A stretch of 64,000 nucleotides of DNA, from positions 1,426,001 through 1,490,000 of the forward strand of contig OZ244956.1 in assembly GCA_965222505.1 (NCBI GenBank). Reading direction: 5' to 3'. The notes under the pieces were generated by a model. It did not search any database, was not told the origin of the DNA, and was given only the letters and a program-made list of their open reading frames with translations. Within the stretch, counting starts at the first letter, position 1. Every line of letters begins with the position of its first letter. Positions 10,124 to 20,575 of the stretch are shown one piece after another. The position numbers were made by a program, and so were the translations under genes. This DNA comes from G965222505 sp965222505. GTDB taxonomy: Bacteria; Bacteroidota; Rhodothermia; Rhodothermales; DATKEJ01.

Positions 10124-12573
10124 CTACTTAGTAGATAGCAGGGAGGTGTTTTCTAACACTAATGTTCACGAAGGATGTGATTGGGTAGCAAACGTAGCCG
10201 ACGATGACCCGACAGGGAATGAGGATGCTGTTGAACTGTTGGATCACACATATTACGAGATCAAAATTGATAATATTTATAATTATCACTATTTCGATTG
10301 CGAGGGATTTGATCCCAATACAGAAGGCTTTTTCTGCCCTAATGGAGCACAAGCTCGTGAAAAAGATCTCTACTTTACGTATACTCCTGGTACAGGATCG
10401 CTAGCTCCTAATATGGACGTAGAAATTGTGTTTGACGCAATTCCTCCTGGTCCTTTTGGTCAGAACATTTCAAATTATTTTAGCACTGATGATTGGATAA
10501 TGCCATATAACTTGGATGTGGTCTGTGATTTTGATCCTGCTTGTATCTTGAATGGCGCTCTCGAAGTCGGGATTTTTCTTTCCCCACAATCTGGCCCGAT
10601 GTATAACCACGTAGACGAAAATATGACAATATATTCGGGTCAATATTGTTATTGGAATGATATAGAGTTGAACTTCAGTCCGACAAAACGACTCATAGTT
10701 TTCGGTGATTTGGATGCTGATAATGTTACATTCGGCGGAAACCCAACATGGAACGGCCCGGCATTCAGTGTGGGTAGCAATGTTGTAGTAAGCAATTCAA
10801 TATTCGACGATACGACGGAAGAATTCTTTATTGACAATGCTACCGTCGAAATCGGCCCTAATACAACCATAACTCAAGAATTCGATAGGTTTAACCTCAA
10901 AAGCGGGAGTGACTTAACAATAAAAGAAGGAACTACGATTCGAATGGGACCGGGAGTGGGAGTGTCTTTCAATGGCAACGTAGATGTGCTTGGCACGGCC
11001 TCAAACCCGGTTCGGTTTGAAGGAACCTCTCCTACCCAGTACTGGGGAGGTGGGATCTTATTTGGAATCTCGGCTGACAATGCTCAGTTCAAATATGTTG
11101 ACATCAATGACCCCTTTACTGCATTATACTTTTTTAACGTAGATAACCTCGAACTCGAAGATGTCGATATTACAGTCAACTCGTTCATGACGTTAAAGAC
11201 AGGCATACTCCTCACGGGATCTACCGGAAACACCTTTGATGGTGTTCGCGTCGATGGTCTAGGTAGGGGTTTGATGTCGATATCAAATTCTAGCGTAAAC
11301 CTCGTAAATAGTGTATTTAAGAATAACCAATGGGGTGTGCAGCTCCATGACAGCTCTGTCGATGCAGGAGACTACAATATCCGTGGCTATACAACCATCA
11401 AAAACAATAACGATATTGGACTCTATACATTCGATAGCGACGCAGACCTTGGGAGTGTCCCGCGAGGTGGCTACAACTCAATCTTCAATAACTCGGGACT
11501 TGATATTTCAGCTCATAACTCTAGTGTCAGTGCCGAGCAAACCTATTGGGGTGATCCTAATGGCCCCATACCGGGTAAAATCGGTAATAACAACTCAAAA
11601 ATAAACACATCACAACATCTTTCAAGCGATCCAAACGCTGGTTCAAAAACCTACTCTGATCTTGGCACACCCTTTAAGGCAACCAGTATGGTGGAAGTTG
11701 CCGAGGATGACTTCGTTGTGGAGTCTGCCCGGATGACTCCCTTAGAATTCAGATCCGCTGTCAGAAAGTCACGTGGTGAGAATGGGCGGAGCGCATCACT
11801 AGAAATGCTTACGGTGATAGCCTCTCAAAGGAATCACCCGCACCAAGATATGGCGGCTGCAATGCGTATACAAGACTTAGTGAACTTGGAACAATACAGC
11901 GAAGCTATTTCGTCTGGAGAGCAATTACTTGATCAAATGCCCAATGACCGGCTAGATGCCTTTTCGTTGGCAATTGACTTGTTTGCGGCTCACCATTTTG
12001 GTCGAAACGATCCTGCAAACGCACAGCGCATGTTGGATCGGATTGCAGAAATAGAGTCGCAACGAACCGGAGCAGAAACGGCTGTTTTGTCTGTCTTGCC
12101 TTTGTTATCGCCCCTGATTGAGACCTCACCTGCCGACGTATCTTATAATAAACAGGGCCACACTAGTGAAATGCCAACCAAAAGTACCTATTCATTGTCC
12201 AATTACCCCAACCCATTTACCAGTTCCACATCAATCACTTATACCCTTGACGAAGAAGCCCACATCTCTTTGATGGTCTATGATGAGATGGGGCGTAGGG
12301 TATCCACCTTGGTTAACGAAAGACAGCAACCCGGTGCAAAAACTGCACAATTTGACGGGAGCCTACTCTCCGGAGGCATATACTTTTACCGCTTAAGTAT
12401 TGGAGGAGCCACAACAACAGAAAAGATGCTTCGGTTGCCCTAATGAGATATGGCCCTCTTTTCTCCCACTTCTGGCAGCCGTATTTGCTAGAAGTAACGG
12501 GAGGTCTATTCGGGAAGCCAGGCCGGTAGCGATTGCAGGAAAATAGTCTCTTTTTATATATGTTTTAAGTTAT

Positions 12574-12586
12574 GTATGTTACATAC
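12574..12586. promoter_or_regulatory. Dyad element upstream of the LRR gene
   Basis: GTATGTTACATAC is a perfect 6-bp inverted repeat around one base, followed by GAGAAGA. The same string with one arm mismatch lies at 17,415-17,433. It sits 110-150 bases before the LRR gene start, so an operator or promoter-linked site is plausible. Function is inferred only. Confidence 0.4.
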
Positions 12587-12724
12587 GAGAAGATCGTGAC
12601 CAGCATTGAGAGAACGGGAAGTAACTGTAAAAAGAGCGCCAAAAACCTTTCAACAGACAAAGTAACGTATCATCGGCGTAAGAATAGTAGCAACATGAGC
12701 AATAGCCGGTCAGAATTTTCACCC

Positions 12725-14044
12725 ATGTATCGAGTATTCCTATTAACCCACCTGTTGGTCTTTGCCTTTTTCTACTCGGATACTTACGCGCAAGGTGCCG
12801 AAAACACTTCGGCGTTTGATTGCAACACGGTAATCGAGATTCCGGTCATTGAGTGCGAGGCACTCGTTGCACTCTACAACAGTACAACTGGACCGTATTG
12901 GTCGAACAACACCGGCTGGCTGATGACAAACACACCGTGTACTTGGCATGGAGTATTGTGTAATGACGCTGGGCGGGTTGCGGGAATCTATCTCTACCTA
13001 AATCAACTTGTTGGTTCGATTCCACCAGAAATTAGTCACCTCACTGATCTTATTGATCTTCTGCTGTTTACCAATCAACTCGAGGGAACAATTCCCAGGG
13101 AGATTGGCGACCTAAGTAAATTGAAAAGGCTGATGCTGCACGAAAATCGTCTCAGTGGCACCATTCCAGCAGAAATCGGTGCACTGGTCAATATGACGCG
13201 GCTTCTTCTGAGGCGCAATCAATTAACCGGTGATGTCCCGTTAAGTGTAGCTGAACTTGACGGACTCTATGGAGCTTACTGCGACTTAGGAAGTAATCCA
13301 GATTTATGCATGCCAAACACCCCGCCCTTCCAAGAACTTGGTGATCGAATCTGCGGAATTACACTTGGCGGTCCGAATTGTCTGGTCAGCCTTTCCACAA
13401 GTGTCTTTTTACACGGTGCATATGCTGGGGGAGGTACAATGAGTACCGATCTGATAGGTTTGTCCGATTTTCCGTTGAGCCAACCCTTCAACACTGAGCC
13501 CTGGAACTATGCTGGCTCTGAAACCTTGAGCCTCGTGCCGACTGACGTGGTCGATTGGGTCCTTTTGACGCTGCGCCAGTATGAAACCGTGCCGACTTCT
13601 ATTGTGGGGCACCGGGCAGCGCTTCTGCTCGAAGATGGCCGTATCGTGGATGTTGATGGGATAAGTCCTGTCGATTTTCCGGATGTAGATTATGGCTTCT
13701 ACTACCTGTGGATCCAACACCGGATGCATCTGGACATCATGTCGGCGAGTCAATTAAATGTCAGGGGTGACACAGACTCCTATAGTTTCACGACGGGACA
13801 GGACCGGGCTTTGGGCACGATGCCGATGGTTGAGCTTGAGTCGGGCGTGTTTGGCATGTGGGGAGGAGACGGCAATGCCGACGGCAGTGTAACAGCTTTA
13901 GACTTTCTGGACGTGTGGTTGCCCGACAACGGCAATGCTGGATACCTAGCAGCCGATTTCAACATGGACGGCCAGGTGACGGCGTTTGATTTCTTAACAA
14001 TCTGGTTAGTCTCTAACGGTCAGTCGACTCAGGTTCCCAATTGA
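12725..14044 (+). CDS. Exported LRR protein with dockerin-like C-terminus
   Basis: I prefer the start at 12,725 (MYRVFLLTHLLVFAFFYSDTYAQG) because it begins the signal peptide; 12,695 also gives an in-frame start. The mature protein opens with the plant-type LRR cap (LVALYNSTTGPYWSNNTGW, CTWHGVLC), then four or five LRRs of the GxIPxEI type (about 85-190). A Cys-bounded cap follows (DLCMPNTPPF...GGPNC). The C-terminus has two calcium-loop motifs, GDGNADGSVTALDF and DFNMDGQVTAFDF, like dockerin repeats. Two relatives lie inside integron cassettes (48,554 and 52,647). It is likely cell-surface; no T9SS type A domain is seen. Confidence 0.85.
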   Translation: MYRVFLLTHLLVFAFFYSDTYAQGAENTSAFDCNTVIEIPVIECEALVALYNSTTGPYWSNNTGWLMTNTPCTWHGVLCNDAGRVAGIYLYLNQLVGSIPPEISHLTDLIDLLLFTNQLEGTIPREIGDLSKLKRLMLHENRLSGTIPAEIGALVNMTRLLLRRNQLTGDVPLSVAELDGLYGAYCDLGSNPDLCMPNTPPFQELGDRICGITLGGPNCLVSLSTSVFLHGAYAGGGTMSTDLIGLSDFPLSQPFNTEPWNYAGSETLSLVPTDVVDWVLLTLRQYETVPTSIVGHRAALLLEDGRIVDVDGISPVDFPDVDYGFYYLWIQHRMHLDIMSASQLNVRGDTDSYSFTTGQDRALGTMPMVELESGVFGMWGGDGNADGSVTALDFLDVWLPDNGNAGYLAADFNMDGQVTAFDFLTIWLVSNGQSTQVPN

Positions 14045-14293
14045 GTGTGTTCGTTCCCTGGTTGGACCTCTGGGGCGCTCATCCAGAGGGCTGATAGTTC
14101 CCGCGGAACGGTTCCTTTCGGTGTGAAACAGCAAAATCGACCCGTCTAATGGTTGGGTCATATAAGTGCTCAAACCAATTTAGTTTTAAAACTATGGATG
14201 TCCGAGTACTTAAAGCGTGTGAGAAACCATAAAAGAAAGGCTTTGTTTTTTCAGGCGTCCTTGCGCTCATCAACTCAGACCCTACGATTCTTT

Positions 14294-17200
14294 ATGCACA
14301 GCTTACAGTTCTTACATCGGGCGGTATGGTTTGGTCTGTTACTTATGGTTGGGCTTTGTACCCCATTCGTCACGGCCCAAACCTGTAACATCGGCGAAGC
14401 CGAAAACCAACTGGACGTCAACCGGGTCCGGGCGCGGGTCTTCAACACGGGTGGCCTGTTCTGGAAATCGGACACTGGAGTCTTTGAGGTACCCCGCACC
14501 ACAGGCCGACACGCGATGTATGCAGCCGGCTTGTGGGTCGGGGGGGAGGTTGACGGCGAACTGCGCTTTGCCGGTTCCGATTATGGGCCCTACGAGTTCT
14601 GGCCAGGTCCGCTTGATGCCATGGGGCGGCCCCCGTCCGAATGGCCCACTCCGTTCGATTGCGACAGGTTCGACCGGATATTCAGCATCACCAGGGCAGA
14701 CATCATCAATTTTGAGACACAAGGCATCGTCTCAGACGATCTGCGCGATTGGCCCTTCTGGCTGGGGGCACCCGTTGTAGACGGCGACGGCAATCCAAAC
14801 AACTACCATCTCAACGGCGGAGATCGTCCGGCACTCAAAGCAGATCAAATCCTGTGGTGGGTCATGCACGACCGGGGTGGGGAGCACCAGTGGTCTGGCT
14901 CACCCTCCCTTGGTCTCGAAGTTCAGGTTACGGCCCATGCCGTGGCGAATACGAGCAGCGTGTTGGATGATACGATTTTCTTTACGTACAAAATGATTAA
15001 CAAGGGGGGCGGACGGCTCACCAATACTTACTTTGGTCTCTGGGCGGACCCGAATCTGGGCGATCCCGTGGACGATTACATAGGCGTCGATTCGCTACTG
15101 CAAGTTGGATACGTCTGGAACGGGGATGATTTCGATGGATCGGTAGGGGGGTACGGGGATCGGCCTCCGGCGCTCGGTATTGCGGTAGTTGAAGGCCCAT
15201 CGATTAACAACGACGGCAGGGACAATGACCGTGACGGTGAGGTTGACGAGGATGATGAATCACTCGGATTGGGCACGTTTCTGTATCGGGATCTGGGCGG
15301 GGCCTCGCGGGACCGGCCCAGCGGCGGCGCACGGGCCTATGATTACCTGCAAGGCCGGTTCGGCGATTTTGGGAGTATGACCTTCGGCGGAAACGGATTC
15401 ACTGGCGACGGGTCGCCCACCCGGATGCTCTACTCCGGAGACCCACCGGCCTTTTGGAGCGAGGCGGATGTCGATAGTGCCAGCACCGCGAATGCATTCG
15501 GAGATCGATGGTTTGTGCTCGGCATTGGCCCGTATACGCACGACGAAGGTGCAGTGCAGACCGTTACCTTGGCCTACGTTTGGGCACAAGGTACGGATCG
15601 GTTCGATTCAATCCGGCTGATGAAAGAAGGCGTTGAGACGGCCAGGGAGTACTGGAACGAAGAGGAGGCACCCGAGCCGGATCCCCCGCCTACCGTCGTG
15701 CCCAGGCTCGTTGCGCCAGGTGACGGGGCCGTAGGCCAACCAACGAACCTGGTATTAGTCTGGACCGATACGAGTTCGACCCGGTTGACTTATACGGTCG
15801 AACTCGCGCACGACCCCCGATTTAATCGGGCTGATCGATACAACGCGAGGGGCCCCACATTTGAACCGAATAATTTAGCGCCCGAGATAACCTACTATTG
15901 GCGTGTGCGGGCGATCAACGATTTTGGGGGTGGCCCATGGTCTACCCCTCGGAAGTTTACGACCGGGTCTGGACCCCTCGTAGCAGCCGGAGCGATCTTA
16001 TTAGATGAAGAGAGGTACGCATTTGTTGAAGTGGTCGGGCCAGGTGGGGTAGACCCGTGCGGCCCGCAAGCCGCATCTACATTTGGGTGTGCCGAGGTGG
16101 GCGGTAACTTTGTGTATCCCTCCTTTAACAGTACCAGCCAATACATTCTGTATCACCAGGGCGACGGCCCTGAGGCCACGCTTGTTGAATATGTGCCAAA
16201 CGACTTCGAACTGCGGTTCACGGCTGAAGGCTCCATTGCGTACCATGTTTTCACAGCCGGGACTGCGCTTCAGGTACCCTTCGAGGTTTGGGACATCGGT
16301 AATACCGGACCCTTCAACGAGAATGATCCGGTCGATGACGTGCGCATGATACCGATTGTGTTTTCTGACAACGGTGGAGAATGTGATTTTGCCTACGGAG
16401 AACTCAGCGATGCCACTGGTAGCGCGGTCTTCGGTCGGCCGGCTACCGACAGGATCTATGCCTATTATCCGAAGCCCGGAAGGACCTATGCGGACTGGGC
16501 TACAGCAGTTGAACCCCTTGTTGATGCAGACTCGGAGGGTTGCCCGGAAGGCCCGGCCACAGAGGAGGCGGCCAGTTTAATTGACCTGGATGCCGGACGA
16601 CCATTGCAACACCTCATCGTTGTCGATAATGATGACGCCGATGGTGATGGGGTGTATGACGGGATAGTTCAAAACCTACAGGGTGCCGTCGTTCGGTTTT
16701 ATACCGTAAAAACCTTTTCCGATGCGCCCATTCCCTCCAATCCCGGCCCAGGAATGGTCGTCGGGAGCCGTCAGGTGCAGTTCTATTGGTATGGTCCGGA
16801 CCATATGGAGGCCTTCGATTTACAGGTAGCCACGGACAGCACCTTCGCCACAGGGCTTGTGGTGGATGAACGCGCCCTCACCAGCCCATTCTATAGCTGG
16901 GACGGCCCGGAAGACGGAGCACAGTACTACTGGCGGGTCCGGGGCATCAATGCGCGAGAGGAGACCGGCCCCTGGACGGCAGTTTCAGCGTTTCAGGTGG
17001 TGTTGGGCACAGCTACGGAAGCGGCAGGGTCCGGCATTCCGAAGACGCACCGGCTGGAAGGTAATTATCCCAATCCCTTCCGTTCATCCACGCATATCAC
17101 CTTTGGATTGCCGGAACCGGCTGATGTACGTCTGACGGTGCACGATGTGTTGGGGCGGCACGTGGCGACGCTTGTTGACGGATGGATGCCGGCCGGTTGG

Positions 17201-17305
17201 CACCGGACCACTTGGGGAGGATCGTTCGTCGGCAGCGGGGTGTATTTCTACCGCATGCAGTCCGGCCCTTTTGTCCGAACGCAGCAAATGGTACGCATTA
17301 AGTAA
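14294..17305 (+). CDS. T9SS-exported protein with Fn3-like modules
   Basis: The start at 14,294 begins a signal peptide (MHSLQFLHRAVWFGLLLMVGL...VTAQ), giving 1,003 aa; 14,153 is also open but adds an unlikely leader. There is an acidic calcium-type loop (NNDGRDNDRDGEVDEDD, about 305-325), an Fn3-like module (about 470-560), and a central domain (about 575-745, VGPGGVDPCGP to DRIYAYYP) found again in the cassette-borne protein at 48,554. A second Fn3-like module (about 810-905) and a T9SS type A sorting domain (NYPNPFRSSTHITF to the end) complete it. It is probably a large surface or secreted protein of unknown ligand. Confidence 0.85.
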   Translation: MHSLQFLHRAVWFGLLLMVGLCTPFVTAQTCNIGEAENQLDVNRVRARVFNTGGLFWKSDTGVFEVPRTTGRHAMYAAGLWVGGEVDGELRFAGSDYGPYEFWPGPLDAMGRPPSEWPTPFDCDRFDRIFSITRADIINFETQGIVSDDLRDWPFWLGAPVVDGDGNPNNYHLNGGDRPALKADQILWWVMHDRGGEHQWSGSPSLGLEVQVTAHAVANTSSVLDDTIFFTYKMINKGGGRLTNTYFGLWADPNLGDPVDDYIGVDSLLQVGYVWNGDDFDGSVGGYGDRPPALGIAVVEGPSINNDGRDNDRDGEVDEDDESLGLGTFLYRDLGGASRDRPSGGARAYDYLQGRFGDFGSMTFGGNGFTGDGSPTRMLYSGDPPAFWSEADVDSASTANAFGDRWFVLGIGPYTHDEGAVQTVTLAYVWAQGTDRFDSIRLMKEGVETAREYWNEEEAPEPDPPPTVVPRLVAPGDGAVGQPTNLVLVWTDTSSTRLTYTVELAHDPRFNRADRYNARGPTFEPNNLAPEITYYWRVRAINDFGGGPWSTPRKFTTGSGPLVAAGAILLDEERYAFVEVVGPGGVDPCGPQAASTFGCAEVGGNFVYPSFNSTSQYILYHQGDGPEATLVEYVPNDFELRFTAEGSIAYHVFTAGTALQVPFEVWDIGNTGPFNENDPVDDVRMIPIVFSDNGGECDFAYGELSDATGSAVFGRPATDRIYAYYPKPGRTYADWATAVEPLVDADSEGCPEGPATEEAASLIDLDAGRPLQHLIVVDNDDADGDGVYDGIVQNLQGAVVRFYTVKTFSDAPIPSNPGPGMVVGSRQVQFYWYGPDHMEAFDLQVATDSTFATGLVVDERALTSPFYSWDGPEDGAQYYWRVRGINAREETGPWTAVSAFQVVLGTATEAAGSGIPKTHRLEGNYPNPFRSSTHITFGLPEPADVRLTVHDVLGRHVATLVDGWMPAGWHRTTWGGSFVGSGVYFYRMQSGPFVRTQQMVRIK

Positions 17306-17414
17306 GCACAAACCCTGTTTTGCTTTAGCCGAGGCCTTGATTTGCATTTATTTGCGGGAACAACTTGCGGCTATTGGTAGAAAAAACCCTTGTTGGATAT
17401 ATGTGTAATGTCAT

Positions 17415-17427
17415 GTATATTACATAC
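17415..17427. promoter_or_regulatory. Second copy of the dyad element
   Basis: GTATATTACATAC followed by GAGAAGA repeats the 12,574 site with one change in the left arm. It lies about 120 bases before the truncated ORF at 17,548. Confidence 0.35.
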
Positions 17428-17547
17428 GAGAAGAAACATTTCCGGCAGTAAAGTAATTCTCGTTTCACCTCTGACTACAAAGGGTTATATTCGTGAGCCG
17501 CTTGTCGGCTAGGTGCAAATAGTCAAAAGGATACAAACACCATTGCA

Positions 17548-17720
17548 ATGCTAACCCGCTTCGGTCCCGTCCAGTGGCAATCGCTTAACCACCTCTTGCT
17601 CCTATCAGAAATGGTCCACGGTGCCAAGGAGCATACCCAGGAGGTCTACGACTCTTTTCTCCAGGCCCGCGAAAAGCCTCATGTCCTCGATGATGCCACG
17701 CTCAATCACGCGCAGCCCTC
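17548..17720 (+). pseudogene. Unknown gene, 5' fragment cut by an IS
   Basis: The frame opens MLTRFGPVQWQSLNHLLLLSEMV, helical and plausible as a real N-terminus, and is cut at about 17,720 where IS3 copy A2 starts. The rest of the gene is not in the window. I do not recognise the family. Confidence 0.5.
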
Positions 17721-18124
17721 TGTGCCTAAGTTAATGAGACAATGACTACGTAATAATTTAGTGTCGAACCCCGAGGGCGTATGAGGATATAAACCATGTC
17801 GCACCCTTTTGTCAAACCCAACACCTATAACGGCGTGAATACCAGACCTAAGACCCAGGTCACACCAAAGGCCCAACGTCGCACCTTCACAGCCAAGTAC
17901 AAATTACGCATCCTTGAAGAAGCCGACCAGTGCACAGAATTGGGGCAGATAGGCGCACTCCTGCGCCGCGAGGGTCTGTATTCATCGAACCTGACAACGT
18001 GGCGTCGGCAGCGAGAAAAAGGTCAGATTGGGGCCTTGTCACCGAAGAAACGAGGGCCGAAGCCGGATCCAGATGCCGCTCTGCTGCGGGAGAATGAACG
18101 GCTTCGTAAACAAAACCAACGGTA
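17721..18124 (+). mobile_element. IS3-family element A, truncated copy 2
   Basis: From the TGTGCCTAAG end it repeats copy A1 base for base through most of orfA, then stops abruptly after CCAACG where IS3 element B1 begins. The remaining ~1.3 kb is missing. Confidence 0.9.
17796..18121 (+). pseudogene. IS3 OrfA fragment
   Basis: It is identical to the first ~108 residues of OrfA at 109-531, through the helix-turn-helix and into the coiled coil (ENERLRKQNQR). It then reads into the neighbouring IS, adding about 43 unrelated residues. Confidence 0.88.
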
Positions 18125-18153
18125 TGTGTCAACGACTTTGAGACACTTTTTGC

Positions 18154-19278
18154 TTAGAAATCAGACTCGGATCCAAGTGTATTGCTGGATCCGCACGGTT
18201 GGGTTGTGGAAATATGGACAACCGCTTCCATGCCACCGCACTTATCCTTGTTGACCACATTACCACAACGCAATAACAACTCCTTTTCTTTGGTTTCTGG
18301 TTTGTTGATCCACACCGATGACGGCAACTCGACCACCACTGGCAGCCCTCGAACAAAGCGCTCTGGATTTCTACGGTAGGCTGCTTCGAGAATCGCCCGA
18401 CGTTGCATTCGAACCTGTTCGGCCTCACCGAAATGCACCATCGCAGGCGTCAACAGGCCCAGACCGCTGTGGTAGTGCTCATGATTATACCAGTGCATAA
18501 ACCCATGGCACCAATGCCGCGCATCCGGCTGGCTGCCAAAACGATGCGGATAATCCGGTCTGTATTTCATCGTCTTGAATTGGGCCTCCGAATACGGATT
18601 GTCATTCGAGACATGGGGGCGCGAATGCGTCTTGCACACGCCGAGGCGAACCATCAATTCGGCTACCGTGTTCGAGGTCATTGACGGACCCCGGTCTGCA
18701 TGGATGGTCAACTGACCTGGATCAATACCCTGTCGCTGGCAACTCGTCTCGATCAATGCTTCTGCGATCTCGGCCGATTCCCAAGCGGCCAAGCTCCATC
18801 CAACCACATAGCGACTGTAGACATCGAGGATCACGTAGAGGTGGTAGTAAACCCCTTTTGATGGGCCACGAAGCTTCGTTATATCCCATGACCACAACAT
18901 GTTAGCACCTGTTGCCAACAGCTCTGGCTTGTGATAAACCGGATGCCGGAGCACGTTGCGCCGTTCCCGTGTCTCGGCATGATCATCCAGAATGCGATAC
19001 ATCGTTCTCCAGTGACAGTAGTAGCGTCCCTCGTCCAACAAACACGCCCAGACCTGCCGCGGCGTCTGGTCGCAGAAGCGCTCGCTGTTGAGTAGATGTC
19101 GCACTTCGGTACGCTCCGAAGGCTGCAAGGCCCGGGCCGGAGTGCGCACCCTGGCCGGTTTTTCGACCTTTGGCCGGGGCTGTCGCCAGCGATAGAAGCT
19201 GCTGCGCGGAATGCCGAGGGCCTGGCATGAGGCGCGGGTCGGCATCGTTTGGCAGAGTTGTTTGGCCTGATGCATCAT
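18154..19278 (-). CDS. IS3 transposase OrfB, element B1
   Basis: This 374-aa DDE transposase has WSWDITKLRG, IHADRGPSMTS and NPYSEAQFKTMKY as the catalytic blocks. It is about 60% similar by eye to the OrfB at 528 and keeps the C-terminal WINKPETKEKE that the latter has lost. Its start overlaps orfA by four bases. The reading frame looks intact. Confidence 0.9.
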   Translation of the reverse strand: MMHQAKQLCQTMPTRASCQALGIPRSSFYRWRQPRPKVEKPARVRTPARALQPSERTEVRHLLNSERFCDQTPRQVWACLLDEGRYYCHWRTMYRILDDHAETRERRNVLRHPVYHKPELLATGANMLWSWDITKLRGPSKGVYYHLYVILDVYSRYVVGWSLAAWESAEIAEALIETSCQRQGIDPGQLTIHADRGPSMTSNTVAELMVRLGVCKTHSRPHVSNDNPYSEAQFKTMKYRPDYPHRFGSQPDARHWCHGFMHWYNHEHYHSGLGLLTPAMVHFGEAEQVRMQRRAILEAAYRRNPERFVRGLPVVVELPSSVWINKPETKEKELLLRCGNVVNKDKCGGMEAVVHISTTQPCGSSNTLGSESDF

Positions 19279-19655
19279 CTGTTGCCGTCGCTCTGGTCGA
19301 GACCAAGTAGTTGTGAGAGTTTTTTTTGCACCGAGATTATGGTCTCGGCCTGTTCCAGTTTGCGCTTGAGCCGCTCATTCTCCCGACGTAGCTGAATCAC
19401 TTCTTTCTCAGCATCCGTCTTCGGCTTGCGGCCTGGCTTGGCCCCATCGAGTTCACCGCGTTCAAGTTGGCGTCGCCACGTCTTCAGGTTCGACGAGTAC
19501 AACCCTTCTCGGCGCAAAAGTGCACCTCGTTCGGCTGAGGAGTGGCATTGGTCGGCTTCTTTGAGAATGCGCAACTTGTACGACGGGCTAAATTGACGAC
19601 GTTTGGGCCGTTGCACTTCCGTGGCCGGGTTATGGCCGTTGGTATTATGATCCAT
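19275..19655 (-). CDS. IS3 transposase OrfA, element B1
   Basis: This 126-aa protein has the IS3 helix-turn-helix (FSPSYKLRILKEADQC, about 22-65) and a C-terminal coiled coil (EVIQLRRENERLKRKLEQAE, about 85-105). It is coupled to OrfB by an ATGA-type overlap. Confidence 0.9.
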   Translation of the reverse strand: MDHNTNGHNPATEVQRPKRRQFSPSYKLRILKEADQCHSSAERGALLRREGLYSSNLKTWRRQLERGELDGAKPGRKPKTDAEKEVIQLRRENERLKRKLEQAETIISVQKKLSQLLGLDQSDGNR

Positions 19656-19756
19656 GGTATTTGATCTACTTCGCCCTCGCCACCGCCAGTTGGAGGTGGA
19701 GTTAAGAGTTTAATTTACGAAGGAAAAGTGTCTCACTGAATGTAGGCACAGAGGGG

Positions 19757-19767
19757 GGCCGTTATAC
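19757..19767 (+). repeat. attC remnant (R' box only), plus orientation
   Basis: GGCCGTTATAC matches the R' end of the array attC sites but on the plus strand, opposite to all complete sites. Everything before it was removed at the IS3 B1 boundary. It marks the 5' start of the inverted cassette: TTATACGGCAA here pairs with TTGCCGCATAA at 20,571-20,581. Confidence 0.75.
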
Positions 19768-19905
19768 GGCAACGCATATATTCAAAAGCCGAAGTCTGGT
19801 TGGGACCATCATAGCCCGAATGAAAGACCAAGTCCTAAGGCTGAACCGAATTCTGTAGTCTGAAGTATAAAACAAATCTATCCAAGCCGATCAATCTAAA
19901 ATACT

Positions 19906-20127
19906 ATGGCTGTTGTCGAAAAAATAAACCAAGCCGTGGAGAAACTCCCACACCGTCTACAAGCTGAAGTGCTTGATTTCGTGGAGTTTCTTCTGTCCAA
20001 GAATGAAGCCGACGCTCAGGAAAATGAGTCTTGGTCCCAAGGTTCGCTTTCGCTTGCCATGCAAGGTATGGAAGAGGAAGACGGTCCTGAATACTCAGTG
20101 TCTGATCTGAAGGAGGCTTTCTCGTGA
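19906..20127 (+). CDS. DUF2281-like antitoxin
   Basis: This 73-aa protein opens with the DUF2281 pattern (IEKINQAVEKLPHRLQAEVLDFVEFLLSK-like, residues 5-32) and ends in an acidic tail (GPEYSVSDLKEAFS). Such proteins commonly precede PemK or PIN toxins as antitoxins. The stop overlaps the next start by four bases, so the pair is one operon. It lies in the inverted integron cassette. Confidence 0.8.
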   Translation: MAVVEKINQAVEKLPHRLQAEVLDFVEFLLSKNEADAQENESWSQGSLSLAMQGMEEEDGPEYSVSDLKEAFS

Positions 20128-20474
20128 AGCGAGCCGGTCAGGTGGTAGTGTTTCGTTTCCCACAAGCAGATCTGGTCTCTGGTAAACTTCGTCCGGCTTT
20201 ACTGTTAGGAAAAGTCCCCGGTCCCTTTGACGATTGGTTGGTTTGCATGATTTCCTCACAGTTGAGACACCATGTTGAGGGCTTCGATGAGGTGATAGAG
20301 GAAACAGATGTAGATTTTCCAGATTCAGGATTGAAGGTGTCAAGTGTGGTTCGTCTGGGGCGTCTTGCGGTTGTCGAAGGTAGTCTGTTTCTGGGTGCTA
20401 TCGGCGAAATCAGCGGAGATCGACTGGTTCGTGTTCGAAGTAATTTGGTGAGGTGGTTGCAAGACCATCAATGA
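20124..20474 (+). CDS. MazF/PemK-like endoribonuclease toxin
   Basis: This 116-aa protein has the PemK-like opening GQVVVFRFPQADLVSGKLRPALLLGK, where the KLRPALLL block is the family signature, and the central ISSQLRH and SSVVRLGRLAVVEG strands. MazF/PemK toxins cut mRNA. It is partner to the DUF2281-like antitoxin. It sits in the only cassette whose attC boxes point to the plus strand. Confidence 0.78.
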   Translation: MKRAGQVVVFRFPQADLVSGKLRPALLLGKVPGPFDDWLVCMISSQLRHHVEGFDEVIEETDVDFPDSGLKVSSVVRLGRLAVVEGSLFLGAIGEISGDRLVRVRSNLVRWLQDHQ

Positions 20475-20575
20475 TGGTTGCGCCAATCTGGTTCTTGGGC
20501 CATTGCGCCTGGAGTAGATAGAGTGGTAGCGGCCACATGATCTTGTTTTTCTTTGTGCGCCCCCTGTGGGTTGCC

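Larger units (their letters stand above)
8886..12443 (+). pseudogene. T9SS-exported surface protein, split by IS630
   Basis: The start at 8,886 gives a signal peptide (MLRLIALYLLISLCCIYEAQG). The IS630 element sits after GLIS. Removing it with one TA restores GLISNYLVDSREVFSN in frame, for about 837 aa. The middle has right-handed beta-helix features (SNSSVNLVNSVFKNN, TTIKNNNDIGLY). A helical stretch (about 575-690) precedes a T9SS type A sorting domain (NYPNPFTSSTSITY to KMLRLP). It lies directly after the preceding beta-helix gene and was probably co-transcribed with it. Both are now broken by different IS families. Confidence 0.88.
18125..19750 (-). mobile_element. IS3-family element B, copy 1
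   Basis: The 1,626-bp element has ends TGTGCCTACATTCAGTGAGA and, at the other end, TGTGTCAACGACTTTGAGA. It is identical in length and sequence to the copy at 21,827-23,452 but in opposite orientation. No target duplication flanks it: one side is IS3 element A and the other is an integron attC remnant. Confidence 0.9.
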
